A stretch of 64,000 nt of DNA, from positions 29,170 to 93,169 of the forward strand of contig WSUB01000157.1 of the NCBI GenBank assembly GCA_019633425.1. Direction: 5' to 3'. Of the stretch, positions 21,795 to 32,245 are shown piece by piece. Position 1 is the stretch's first letter. Each line of letters begins with the position of its first letter. The DNA is from Tulasnella sp. 424 (Eukaryota > Basidiomycota > Agaricomycetes > Cantharellales > Tulasnellaceae). The notes below the pieces were generated by a model that was not told the origin of the DNA, did not search any database, and was given only the letters and a program-made list of their open reading frames with translations. The translations under genes were made by a program, and so were the position numbers.

Positions 21795-23423
21795 CTACTG
21801 CCTTCCCTTCTTCCCCTTCTCCCCACCTTTCTTCTCGTCCTTCTTCTCATCCTTCTTCTCATCCTTCTTCCCCTCGTCCTTGCCCTGCCCGCTCTTCGAA
21901 CTTCCCTTCTCCGCCTCCTCCTTCGCACCCTCGGCCAATTTCTTCGCCTTCTCGCTCCTCTCCTTCAACACGCTCAAAACGTCGGAATAGGTCTCTTCCA
22001 AGAGTTTCTTAGCATCTTCGGATTTGGACGTGGCGATTTGGGAGAGGGCTGAGATGTCGATCTGTATGAGAAGAAAGGTTACTGCGAGCGGCAAGGTGAG
22101 CAGAAGAGAGGAAACGACGTACGTCTTTAGCAGCTTCCAGAATCGAGTTATGAGGAAAGTCATTAAAGAGGAAAGGAAATCAGGACTCTCGCTACTCCAT
22201 CTCTTGAAAGACTCCCCTACCTTTTTGCCACCTAGCACACTCTTCAAGCTTCAAACTGTGGTCCACCCTGCTTCCTCGCCTTTTCGATCATCTGCTGTAC
22301 GAAGTCCTTGACCTCCTGAACGCCTTTATCATCCCATCTTCCTTTCTCTCCAACTGCTCTGACTTTATTCCACACCACCACGACTCTCGCCGTGCCCGCG
22401 CCTGAGCCGAAAATGCCCTTCCTCGTCTCGTCGTCGCTAAAGAACTTTTTCAGCTCCTCAGGTGCATTCTTCAAGTACTCTTCCTGTCCCTTTTCGTACA
22501 GCTCTTTCGCGGCTTTTTCGGATAGCTTCGAGATCTGCCGAGCTTCCTCGTCGAGGTGCGGTTTGAATAGGTTCGACGCGTCGTCGAAGATCCGCTGAGC
22601 TTCTTGAGCGAGCTCCGAGTCCTTGAGTGATTGAAACGTTCGTTGAATGTCGATCCACGCTCCTCCCAACTTCTCCGTGACTTCAGGGTGCTTGGCAGCT
22701 TTTTTGGCCACTTTGCCCAGTTCCGCAGACTGGCGCCCAAGCACATCGAGCACCTTTTGAGCCGTCTGCGCATCCACTCAGCTCTTGGTCACCTCAACCA
22801 ACTCGTCGTACGTCCGCTTCACGATCGCGTCGACCTCTTCTCGGTGGGTCTGCTCGAGCCGGTCGATCGTGTCGAACGACGCGTCGACGAACGCAGAAGC
22901 GCCTGGGATGAAAAATACGTAGGATTTGACAGTGGAGCGGAGGAATTGGATGATTTCGCTCGGCGGGAGGGTCTTGTCGATAGCGGTGTCTTTGGCGGAT
23001 TTGATGGTGGATTGGACGGATTGGGTGGATTGGACGGATTTGATTGTGGCTTGGACGGATTGGACCGTTTGGACGATGGAGCGCATGCCGGAGAGGTGAT
23101 AGTAGCCGTAACCTGTTAATATCGATCTAGGTTGGAGTGAGGGGCTAGTGCAAAAGGGGGGAGACGTACCTCCCGCGAGAACGACACCCCCACCAATGGC
23201 TGCAGCCACGAATGGCGGTATTTGCTGAGAGGCGGACGCGGAAGTTGATGATGGTGCACCGTGGTTTAGCCAATGACCGTTAGAACAGAGTAATCGAGTT
23301 CCAAAAGGGCCTCACAGCTGTCGAGCCTGCTTTATATCGTACACCAACATGTCGTGGCACGGATTGTCGTGCGGCGGTTCGCGAAGAGAGTGCGAGACGG
23401 CGGGCAGCTAGTCGAGAGTTCAT
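21795..23423 (-). pseudogene. Mitochondrial helical-protein family, copy 1 (broken)
   Basis: The exon order matches intact copy 4: presequence exon starting MNSRLAARRLALSSRTAARQ, membrane exon with FVAAAIGGGVVLAGG, long helical exon, and a Lys/Asp-rich end. Four lesions are visible. An in-frame TGA at 22,778-22,780 follows YDELVEVTKS. About 25 bases are missing after GGPQFEA, shifting the frame before KSVLGGKK. The acceptor AG of the small exon coding for LETAKD is changed to CG. The PUF-like motif downstream is altered. The rest of the reading frame is well kept, so the loss is recent. A truncated product up to the TGA is conceivable. Confidence 0.8.
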
Positions 23424-24173
23424 AGGGCTGAGAAGATCAATTGAAAGAGTAGTAAGAGATGACAAGGGAGAAAGAGCGTGGATGACTTCTCGTACCTTTA
23501 AACTTGGAGGACCGTCGGAATAACCGCAAGGGGAAAGCGGAGAAGAGCGGTGATAAACGGGATTTAGCGTCTCGGACACCTCCGCCTCGCGTACGACTTC
23601 AGAATGTATAGACCGCGATAATATACACATGGATTTGGCTGTCTGCGACTCGCTTTAACGTCGTGAGTTTGGAGTGCTGGTTTAGAATGACGGGACGGGA
23701 CATCACCCTCGGCCTGTTTGAGTTAATGTGGTCGATGCGACGCGGCAAGCGATACCCGGTCGAATTCTGAGAGGTAATGCGTGAAAGCATCTAGGGAGGA
23801 TATGCGCGATGATCAACATGCACTTAATCATTGATATAAAGGGACATATGGCCATTCTCTTGGCGGAGAAATATCTGCACGTTCTACGTGGCACGCTGAT
23901 GGGTGTCAAGCACAAAGTCGCGGAGTGAATTCTAGAATGCTAGCTAGCAGCAATCAAACCGAGATAATATTCGAAACCACAAACCGTGACGAGAATTTAG
24001 GAATAAATAGAACGAGTAAAAGGGAAGCAGACGAGTCGAGGGATACAAAAAGAATGCAAAAAAAGGAAGAAATAAAACCAACAATAGAAGAGACAACACG
24101 ATAGCCGAAAACTTGAGAAAGACAAGCCGAGTCGTGGAGAAATGATATACAAGTGAAAACCAAAACAGAGGAA
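23424..24173. other. Upstream of copy 1 / 3' flank of unrecognised gene 1
   Basis: Minus-strand upstream region of copy 1 followed by the A-rich 3' flank of the next gene. Most of it is repeated at about 30.1-30.9 kb. No further gene recognised. Confidence 0.5.
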
Positions 24174-25784
24174 TCAAAAGGATCTACGATATTCAAAGAA
24201 ACAGAAACACAAGTCAAGGGAAGGAGCCAGTACCTGTGACTTGGGAGTAACGAGGTGACGCGAGGCCCGGGCAGACCGAGCGAGGTCCCTGTTAGAGAAG
24301 CAGATAAGAGGTCAGGTTAGTGGTCGCGTTAAACATGTTGACTCTACAAGGAGGGATGGCGAACCTATGGCGAGAGGCCGGAGTCTCCTCTAGGGAGAAT
24401 GGTCCCTCATAAGACTCGTCGTCTTCGTCCCTCTCTCCGTCGGAATCCTCGTTGTACGAATCAGATACTCCCCGACTAGTGGGGAGCCTGTCAAAAAAAG
24501 TAGTAGATAAGAGGTCAGGTTAGTGGTCGCGTTAAACATGTTGACTCTACAAGGGATGACGAACCTATGACGAGAGGCCGGAGTCTCCTCCAGGGAGAAT
24601 GGTCCCTCATAAGACTCGTCGTCTTCGTCCCTTTCTCCGTCGGAATCCTCATTGTACGAATCAGATACTCCCCGACCAGCGGGGAGACTGCCAAAAAAGT
24701 AGTAGATAACAGATTCGGTTAGCGGTCACGTAAAAACACATACAAGGAAACACTAACCTCTGAGGACTTGCGGTAGCCGGAGACTTGAGGGAGAAACGGC
24801 CGTTGCCCTCGTCCCCCTCCCGGGTGGGACGAGGCACCACCCCTAGTCCCGCTCGAATTGGCTCCCATTTACTAGTAAACCACGTGGCACGCTTGCCAGA
24901 GCGCTGCGCTCGGCGCAGTCTGTCCTTCTTCTCCTCCTCCTCCTTGGCCAGCTCCTCCGCCTCTCTGGCATCCCAAAGACGGTCCAAGCTGAGTGGTCGG
25001 GGTTGATGACCATCTAGCGCCTCGACCAGGCGAGTGATGGCGACTTGGCGGGCCTGGGGTTTAGAGTCGCGCCGCTTGCCCACCAACCCGTCCACGGGAG
25101 GGGCGGTGTTGTCGTCGTTGACCGAGGCACTGACTTCCTTGCTTCGACGAGCGTTGGGCCTTTCATGTGGTGAGATAATGATTATTGGCGTGCGGGTCGC
25201 GGTCCTCTTTCTGGATTTTTCTTCCGACAGGCGAGGAGATTGTTCTGGAGTCGGGGTGCTGGGGAGGTCCCCCGAGTAGACCGTCGTCGGCGTGCTGAAG
25301 GCTGAAGGTGGTGGAGGAAGAAAAGACGAGTCCGCATTCGTGACAGTTGGACTAGGAAGGGTGATAGATGTTGCGACGACCGGTGCAGTGAGCGTTGCGT
25401 AGGGGTCATAGGTATCGAAATACTGGGTAGTAGTAGACAAACGATAGACGAGAAGAAGAAAAGACGCGGGTAAGTTTAAAATGAGCCAAAGACAGTCGAA
25501 TCACATCGAAACGTACGTCGGGTTCGAGGAAGATCTCGTAGTTCACGTTAGCTTGTGAATAAGGATTTTGCCGCCCCTACTCGAAAGCATCAGCATCGCT
25601 TAAAAGAAGGGCCAATCGACGGTGCAAAGCTCACTTGGGTCTTGGAGCGCGATGACTTGAATGCTTTGAGAACGCGTCCGATTGCGGACGGTTTCTTTTG
25701 AGGCGTTACGGTGACGGTGGGCTGGGATGGCTTGCCACCGGTGGACTTCTTCGCGGAGAGAGTGGAGAAAATGTTGAAAAGCAT
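24174..25784 (-). CDS. Unrecognised gene, copy 1, with a duplicated exon
   Basis: I do not recognise the family. The model follows copy 2 (30,895-32,245). Exon 1 codes for MLFNIFSTLSAKKSTGGKPS and a basic stretch ending SSRSKTQ. A short exon follows (NPYSQANVNYEIFLEPD). The main exon starts YFDTYDPYATL and holds a Pro/Ser/Thr-rich part, a motif TPIIIISPHERPNA and an Arg/Glu-rich helix (LWDAREAEELAKEEEEKKDR). The acidic exon coding for VSDSYNEDSDGERDEDDESY is present twice in tandem (24,567-24,689 and 24,367-24,489), each flanked by splice signals. It is 123 bases long, so the repeat keeps the frame. The end reads RHLVTPKSQ and runs longer than in copy 2. It looks intrinsically disordered, probably nuclear or cytosolic. 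Function unknown. Confidence 0.6.
24302..24690 (-). repeat. Tandem duplication of one exon with its introns
   Basis: Two ~205-base units starting GATAAGAGGTCAGGTTAG, at about 24,302 and 24,507, each with an acceptor, a 123-base exon and a GTTCG donor. They differ at only a few bases. Gene copy 2 has one such exon (31,143-31,021). Confidence 0.85.
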
Positions 25785-27496
25785 TGTGATAGAGAGGTTT
25801 AGAACAGCGAAGGGTTACGGAGGAAGAGGCGAAGATATCGAGGTTGAGAGTGGCAAGAGAGGTTAATCGAGGTGCGGCAAAGAACGTCGAAAGTTGAGAG
25901 AGAAGAGACGAGCTTGAGAGAGCAAGTTTTTTTATATATGCTAGTACCGCTTACGTCTCATGAGGGGAGTGGGCGACGATGGTGACTGTTCCTGGGCTTG
26001 GGCAGACGTGTTCACTTATTCGACCTCCGATGCCAATTGAGTCTCTAAGCGAAGGACAAGGAAAAGCTTTAGCGCTGAGGCGCACCGTTGCCGCGAAGCA
26101 ACCGACGATCGGAACGTGATATCATATATATATAGTAAACTTTTAGACTCTCGCCGCCGACTTCCCACTGCAAGGTTGCCGAATCCCGCGAAGGCAGGCC
26201 CACCAAGCGCGTCGCCCATCCTTCGACTAACAGTTTAGACGTCTGGTGATGCGCGCTGTAAGGCCCTCAAGCTCGTTGCTTGGGTGTCGTCGGTCAAAGG
26301 GTTGAACGCGGAAGAGACGTCATCGGTTTCGAACTCTCTATACTATATCTAGTAAAAAGGACCTTTTGTGGCTTTTCTATTCCCCAAACGGAACCACCGG
26401 CCAACGTACGTCCCACCCATCACCTCCGAGCCAAGAAAGCTACACACAGTCCCCAATTAGCGCTGCGAGCTTTTAGCGATAGCGTCCTTGCTCCTTCGCT
26501 GAACCAGACCCCGAGCGCGCGTCGCTCGTCTGCCAAGTTGAGCGTGTACTCGCAACCGCCGTGTATCTGGAATCTTTAGAAACGACTCGAGTGCATACTT
26601 GGGGGAATCGTGAGTTGACGCGTCGATGCTGGGGTGGGCCAAGGAAAGCCTGGGTCATTATCTGTAAACAAACGGAGGCAAAAGTGTGACCTCGTTCACA
26701 CCGCGGGCGTAGTGCCCAACATATTTCCTCCGCCATTAGCTGAAGCGCAGCACTGAAACAACCGCGACAATGGTTTTGCGCGCAATTTCTCGGTGCAATT
26801 CTTTCTCCGAATCGGCATCATAAGCCCTATTCCCCAGGCCGACAGTCGTTCCCGCGGGCGCGACTCGATGCCAGAACCGCGTTCGAGCGCAGGACCGTAT
26901 AGTTTGTATGCTAGTACAAAATGTTCTATCATATTCAACGTTTCCTCAAGGTTTGACTGGAATAATAATCCAGTTCGGGTATCAGAACTGTTGGGGCAGA
27001 GCTAACAGTGAGGCTGCGTATATCGATATATAGCTCGCATAACAGCGAAAGAGAGTGTGGATAGGTAAACGCGTAAATAAAGCGACACAACGAAGGAAAC
27101 GGGCAAATGATGAGGGGGGTGTTTAAGCCAAGACGAACGCGGATTGCTGCAACTGGGTCGGGCCCCAAATAGATTCTCGTTCTCAGTTTTCGAGGTCTAG
27201 CTCGAATAGCCATTGCTTCGAGCTTTTGAAATTTTAGACTCGTGCGTATATACATAGTGTCATTTCGGGCTGTCATAAAACGGTCCTGGCCCCGCCCCCC
27301 CCCCGCGCCGCACACCGTGGCTGTACATATATATATCCATCACCCCTCCCGAAATCAAATGCTCCCGACTTCTTACATCAGCGGGAATGGGCATGGATCC
27401 TACAGCGAGCATACGAAAATGGATAATATTACACCATGAGAGTGGAGAGTTCGATTCAAAAAGTACTGTCCCGCCAATATCGCCCATATGCAACGA
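25785..27496. other. Spacer, duplicated at 32.2-34.1 kb
   Basis: The upstream region of unrecognised gene 1 and the 3' flank of family copy 2. Long stretches match the second spacer with small indels, but no frame is conserved between the two, so I see no gene. Poly-C (27,294-27,304) and AT dinucleotide runs occur near 27.3 kb. Confidence 0.5.
27424..27433 (-). promoter_or_regulatory. PUF-like 3' UTR motif, copy 2
   Basis: TGTAATATTA on the transcribed strand, 64 bases beyond the stop codon of copy 2. Confidence 0.4.
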
Positions 27497-28709
27497 CTAC
27501 TGCCTCCCCCTTTCCCCCTTCTCCCCACCTTTCTGTCCATCCTTCCTCTCTCCGCCTTTCCTTTGATCCTTCGCCTCCTCAATCTTCCGCTGCACGAAAT
27601 CCTTGACCTCTCGAACGCTCTTATCGTCCCATCGACCCTTCTGCCCAACTTCCTTGACTTTGGCCCACACCGCGACGACTCTAGCCGTGCCTGCACCCGT
27701 GCCTAGCAGGCCCTTCACCGTCTCGTCGTCACTGAAGAACTTTTTCAGTTCCTCAGGAGCGTTCTTCAAGTACTCTTCTTGTCCCTTTTCGTACAGCTCT
27801 TTCGCGGCTTTTCGGGATAGCTCCAAAATCTGCTGAGCTTCCTCGTCGATGTGCGACTTTATAATACGGACCAGCTGGCTCGACGTGTCGTGGAAGATCC
27901 GCTCAGCTTGTTGGGCGAGGTCCGCGTCCTTGAGTGATTGAAACGTTCGTTGAATGTCGGTCCACGCTCCTCCCAACTTCTCCGTGACTTCAGGGTGCTT
28001 CGCAGCTTTCTGGGCCACTTCTGCCAGTTCCGCAGTCAGGCGCTTAAGTACATCTAACACTTTTACAGCTGTCGGCGCATCCACTCGTCCGTTCTTGGTC
28101 ACCTCAAGCAGCTCGGCGTACGTCCGCTTTACGATTGCGTCGACCTCTTCTCGGTGCGTCTGCTCGAGCCGGTCGATCGTGTCGAACGAAGCGTCGACGA
28201 ACGCAGAAGCGCCTGGGATGAAAAATATGTAGGATTTGACGGTGGAGCGGAGCAATTGGATGATTTCGTTCGGCGGGAGGGTCTTGTCAAGAGGGGTGTC
28301 TTTGGCGGGTTTGATGGTTGATTGGACGGGGTGGGGGGTTTGGACGAAGGCGTGCGTGCCGGAGAAGTGAGAGTAGCCATAAACTGTTGATATAAATCCA
28401 GGTTGGAGTGAGGGGCTCGAGCAAAAAGGGGAAAAGTTCGGAAGACGTACCTCCCACGAGAACGACACCCCCACCAATAACTGCAGCCACGAGTGGTGAC
28501 ATTTGCTGAGAGGCGGACGGCGACGTTGGTGATGATGCACCCTGCTTCGGCCAATGACTCTTAGTACAAGGTTACCGTGAAATTGAGTGTCAAAAGGCCC
28601 TCACAGCTGTCGAGGCATTATATCGAACACCAACAAGTCGCGGCGCGGGTCGTCGTGCGGCGGTTCGAGAAGAGAGTGCAAGACGGCGAGCAGCTGTTCG
28701 AGAGTGCAT
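27497..28709 (-). CDS. Mitochondrial helical-protein family, copy 2 (short form)
   Basis: Three exons: presequence exon from ATG at 28709 (MHSRTAARRLALSSRTAARR), a membrane exon (MSPLVAAVIGGGVVLVGG), and one long exon to the stop at 27,497. The membrane span is followed by YGYSHFSGTHAFVQT and helical, Glu/Lys-rich sequence (FVDASFDTIDRLEQTHREEV, PEELKKFFSDDETVKG). Compared with copy 4 the protein lacks the GGPQFDAAWSAAQGWL block and the DISSLSKIATSKSEDAKK exon: the frame jumps from KIEEAKDQRK straight to a basic tail GGERKDGQKGGEKGERGRQ. The open frame is otherwise undisturbed, so it may be a functional short variant. Likely anchored in the inner mitochondrial membrane; function unknown. Confidence 0.68.
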
Positions 28710-29231
28710 AGTGATGAAAAGGTTGGTTGAAAGAGTAGTAAGAGCTGGCAAGGGGAGAAAAGAGCATGGATGCTTTCCCGTAACTCGAGAACCGAGCGGA
28801 CCCCACGAGGTAAGCGGAGAAAAGCGGTGATAAACGGGATTTAGTGTGAAGGTGCAACGAGTAGCACACGCAGGAGCCTTGCGTCTTGACTGCTGCCCAA
28901 AGATCATCCTCTCGCTTGGATAAGAAGGAGAAGAAGACCCCGTCTCCTTTCTTCCATAAGAAATGCTTCTGATTCGTAGGCTTAGAGGACTCGGAGGAAG
29001 ATGCAAACGGTAGAAAGTACCGCTTCCTGCGACGAAGGATTGTTCAAACACTTGCTGCTGTTGTCGTCCCCAAGTCCTGCTTACATGATAATCCGCCCCA
29101 GTGTTTTCTTTGTCGCAAACTGACAGACTCACTGAGCCAAAAGGCTTCGGGTTCAAGCCAGGTGTTGAATTGACGCCCGAGCATAGGGTTAGCGAGACAA
29201 GGAGAATGAGCAAGGGTAAAGAGGGACGTAC
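28710..29231. other. Junction region between copies 2 and 3
   Basis: The right end of the upstream region of copy 2 meets the truncated 3' end of copy 3. A stretch at 28,867-28,930 (ACGCAGGAGCCTTGCG and on) is similar to 41,727-41,790 near the kinase gene, so it is a dispersed repeat. No gene recognised, though the minus strand is open for long stretches. Confidence 0.45.
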
Positions 29232-30076
29232 GTCTTTAGCCGTTTCCAGAGCCTAGATACGAAGAAAGTCATCGGAGTAAAAGAGTCAGTACTCTCGCAA
29301 CTCCACGTCTTAGAGCACTTCGTACCTTTTCGCCACCTGGCACGCTCTCCAACCATCCCTGTGCAGCACTCCACGCAGCGTCAAAGTGAGGTCCACCCTT
29401 CTTCTTCGCCTCCCCGATCTTTTGAGCGGTCTGCGCATCCACTCCTCCGTTCTTGGTAATCTCGCGCAATTCATCGTAAATCTGCTTCACGATCGCGTCC
29501 ACCTTCTTGCGATGCGTCTGCTCGAGCCGGTCGATGGCGTCGAACGAAGCATCGACGTACGAGGAAGCGCCTGGGAAGAAGGACGCGTACGATTTGGTGG
29601 TGGAGCGGAGGAATTGGATGACTTCGTTGGGAGCGGGGGCCTTCTCGAAAGCGCTGTCTTTGGCGGATTTGAGGATTGATTGCACGGATTGGGATGTCTG
29701 TACGAGGGCGCGTGTGCCGGAGAAGTGGTAGTAGCCGTAGCCTGTCGAGAAGAGAAAGGAGTATGGTGTGAAGAGCATGGTTAGAAATGGGGAGGAGATG
29801 AGGGAAACGTACCTCCCGCGAGGACAACACCTCCACCAACGACTAGTTGCAGCTACGAATGGTGACATTTGCTGCGATGCTGACGTAGACGTTGACGACG
29901 ATGCGCCCTGAGTAACTCAATATTCATTAGCGGAAGATTACAATACGGTCAAGTGCCAAAAAGAGCCTCACCGCTGTCGAGGCATTGTATCGAACACCGC
30001 CATGTCGTGGCACGGATTGACGTGCGGCGGTTCGAGAAGAAAGTGCGAAACGGCGAGCAGCTGTTCGAGAGTTCAT
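29232..30076 (-). pseudogene. Mitochondrial helical-protein family, copy 3 (broken)
   Basis: Presequence exon from ATG at 30076 (MNSRTAARRFALSSRTAARQ). The membrane exon carries four extra bases after FVAA (reading TSRWWRCC instead of VVGGGVVL), a frameshift. The main exon starts TGYGYYHFSGTRALVQTSQS but has an internal in-frame deletion of roughly 170 codons joining DAQTAQKI to GEAKKKGGPHFDAAW. The small exon coding for ALETAKD is kept with its GTACGT donor, but homology stops in the following intron near 29,187, and the C-terminal exon is absent. It is the truncated left end of the second segmental copy. Confidence 0.8.
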
Positions 30077-30894
30077 GGTGATGAGAAGATCAATTGAGAG
30101 AGTAGTAAGAGATGACAAGGGAGAAAGAGTGTGGATGGCTTCTCGTAGCCCGGAGGACCGTTGGGATAGCCACAACGGGGAAAGCGGAGAAGAGCGATGA
30201 TAAGCGGAATTTAGCGTCTCGGACAGTTCCGCCTCGCGTACGACTTCCAGAATGTATAGACCGTGATAATATACAGAACATCTTCCAGCGCCTGAATGGA
30301 TTTGGCTATCTGCGACCGACGTTAAAGCCCTGTGTGACGGGACTGGACATCACCCTCAGTCAGTTCAAGTTTGAGTTGATGTGATCGATGTGACGCGGCA
30401 AGCAATCCTCGGTCGAATTCTATGAGAGGTAGTGCGTGAAATCATCTAAGGAGGATATGCGCGATGATCAACATGCACTTGATCATTGATATGAAGGGAC
30501 ATGTGGTCGTTTCCTTGGCGGAGAAATATTTGCGCGTTCTATGTACGTGGCACGCTAATGGGGGTCAAGCACAAAGTCGCGGAGCGAATTCTAGAATGCT
30601 AGAGCAGCAATCAAACCGAGATAATATTCGAAACCACAAACCGTGACGAGAATTTAGGAATAAATAGAACAAGTAAAAGGGAAGCAGACGAGTCGAGGGA
30701 TACAAAAAAATGCAAAAAAAGGAAGAAATAAAACCAACAATAGAAGAGACAACACGATAGCCGACAACTTGAGAAAGACAAGCCGAGTCGTTGTGAGATG
30801 GTATACAAGTGAGAACCAAAACAGGGCAATCAAAAAGGTCTACGATATTCAACGAAACAGAAACAGGAGTCAAGAAGAAGGAGCCAGCCACCCG
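30077..30894. other. Upstream of copy 3 / 3' flank of unrecognised gene 2
   Basis: Matches 23.4-24.2 kb over most of its length. No gene seen. Confidence 0.5.
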
Positions 30895-32245
30895 TTACTT
30901 GGGGGTAACGAGGTGACGCGAGGCCCGGGCAGACCGAGCGAGGTCTCTGTTAAAGCAGCAGATAAGAGGCCAGGTTAGCGGTCGCGTTAGACACGTCGAC
31001 TCTACACGGGATGTACGAACCTATGACGAGAAGCCGGAGACTCCTCCAAGGCGAAGGGCCCCTCATAAGACTCGTCGTCTTCGTCCCTCTCTCCGTCGGA
31101 ATCTTCGTTGTATGCATCAGATACTCCCCGACCAGCGGGGAGACTGCCAAAAAAGTAGTAGATAACAGATTCGGTTAGCGGTCACGTAAAAACACATACA
31201 AGGAAACACGAACCTCTGAGGACTTGCGGTAGCCGGAGACTTGAGGAAGAAACGGCCGTTGCGCGAGTCGTTGCCCTCGTCCCCCTCCCGGGTGGGACGA
31301 GGCACCACCCCTAGTCCCGCTCGAATTGGCTCCCATTTGGTATTAAACCACGTGGCACGCTTGCCAGAGCGCTGCGCTCGGCGCAGTCTGTCCTTCTCCT
31401 CCTCCTCCTCCTTGGCCAGCTCCTCCGCCTCTCTCGCGTCCCAAAGACGGTCCAAGCTGAGTGGTCGGGGTTGATGACCATCTAGCGCCTCGACCAGGCG
31501 ATTGATGGCGACTTGGCGGGCCTGGGGTTTAGAGTCGCGCCGCTTGCCCGCCAACCCGTCCACGGGAGGGCCGGTGGTGTCGTTGACCGAGGGATTGACC
31601 ACCTTTCTTCGATGAGCGTTGGGCCTTTCAGGTGGGGAGATGATGATTATTGGCGTGCGGGTCGTGGTCCTCTTCCTGGATTTGTCTTCCGACAGGCGAG
31701 GAGATTGTTCTAGAGTCGGGGTGCTGGGGAGGTCCACCGAGTAGACCGTCGTCGGCGTGCTGAAGGCTGAAGGTGGTGGAGGAAGAAGAGCCGAGTCCGC
31801 ATTCGTGGAAGCTGGACTAGGAAGGGTGGTCGATGTTGCCGCGACCGGTGAGGCGAGAGTTGCGTAGGGGTCATAGGTATCGAAGTACTGGATCGTAGAA
31901 AACAAGCGATAGACGAAAAGAACGACGCGGGTAAGTTCAAGATGAGCCAAAGACAGTCGAATCGCATCGAAACATACATCGGGCTCGAGGTAAATCTCGT
32001 AGTTCACTTTAGCTTGCGAATAAGGATTTTGCCGCCCCTGCTCGAAAGCATCAGCATCGTTTAAAGAAAGGGTCAAATGATGATGCAAAGCTCACCTGGG
32101 TCTTGGAGCGCGATGACTTGAATGCTTTAAGGACGCGTCCGATTGCGGACGGTTTCTTTTGAGGCGTTACGGTGACGGTGGGCTGGGATGGCTTGCCACC
32201 GGTGGACTTCTTCGCGGAGAGAGTGGAGAAAATGTTGAAAAGCAT
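30895..32245 (-). CDS. Unrecognised gene, copy 2
   Basis: Five exons: 32245-32096, 32037-31978, 31887-31214, 31143-31021 and 30946-30895, giving 352 aa with consistent phases. The family is not recognised. N-terminus MLFNIFSTLSAKKSTGGKPS followed by a basic, Ser-rich region; then GRQNPYSQAKVNYEIYLEPD; a Pro/Ser/Thr-rich part with a PPPPSAFSTP run and TPIIIISPPERPNA; a motif RLVEALDGHQPRPLSLDRLW; a charged helix AREAEELAKEEEEEKDRLRR; WEPIRAGLGVVPRPTREGDE; an acidic exon (DSDGERDEDDESYEGPF); and the end SARASRHLVTPK. No signal peptide or membrane span. Predicted mostly disordered. The substitutions against copy 1 are often conservative and both frames are open, which argues for a real protein. 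Confidence 0.68.

Larger units (their letters stand above)
23280..28709. repeat. Segmental duplication, left copy
   Basis: The order family member - unrecognised gene - spacer - family member found here is repeated at about 29.2-35.8 kb. Coding and non-coding parts both match, with many indels, so the unit was copied as DNA. Borders are approximate. Confidence 0.7.

Noticed and set aside
22631..23119. A 162-codon plus-strand frame rich in Gly, Leu and Asp opposite family copy 1 (similar one at 35,010-35,447 opposite copy 4).
   Set aside because: It is the opposite strand of the long helical exon; no start context or splice sites support it.
26016..26219. A 67-codon minus-strand frame in the duplicated spacer.
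   Set aside because: The frame is not conserved in the second copy at about 32.5 kb, so it is not coding.
27294..27350. Poly-C and AT dinucleotide runs near 27.3 kb considered as a possible origin or fragile site.
   Set aside because: Short simple-sequence runs are common in fungal spacers, and no further structure supports a function.
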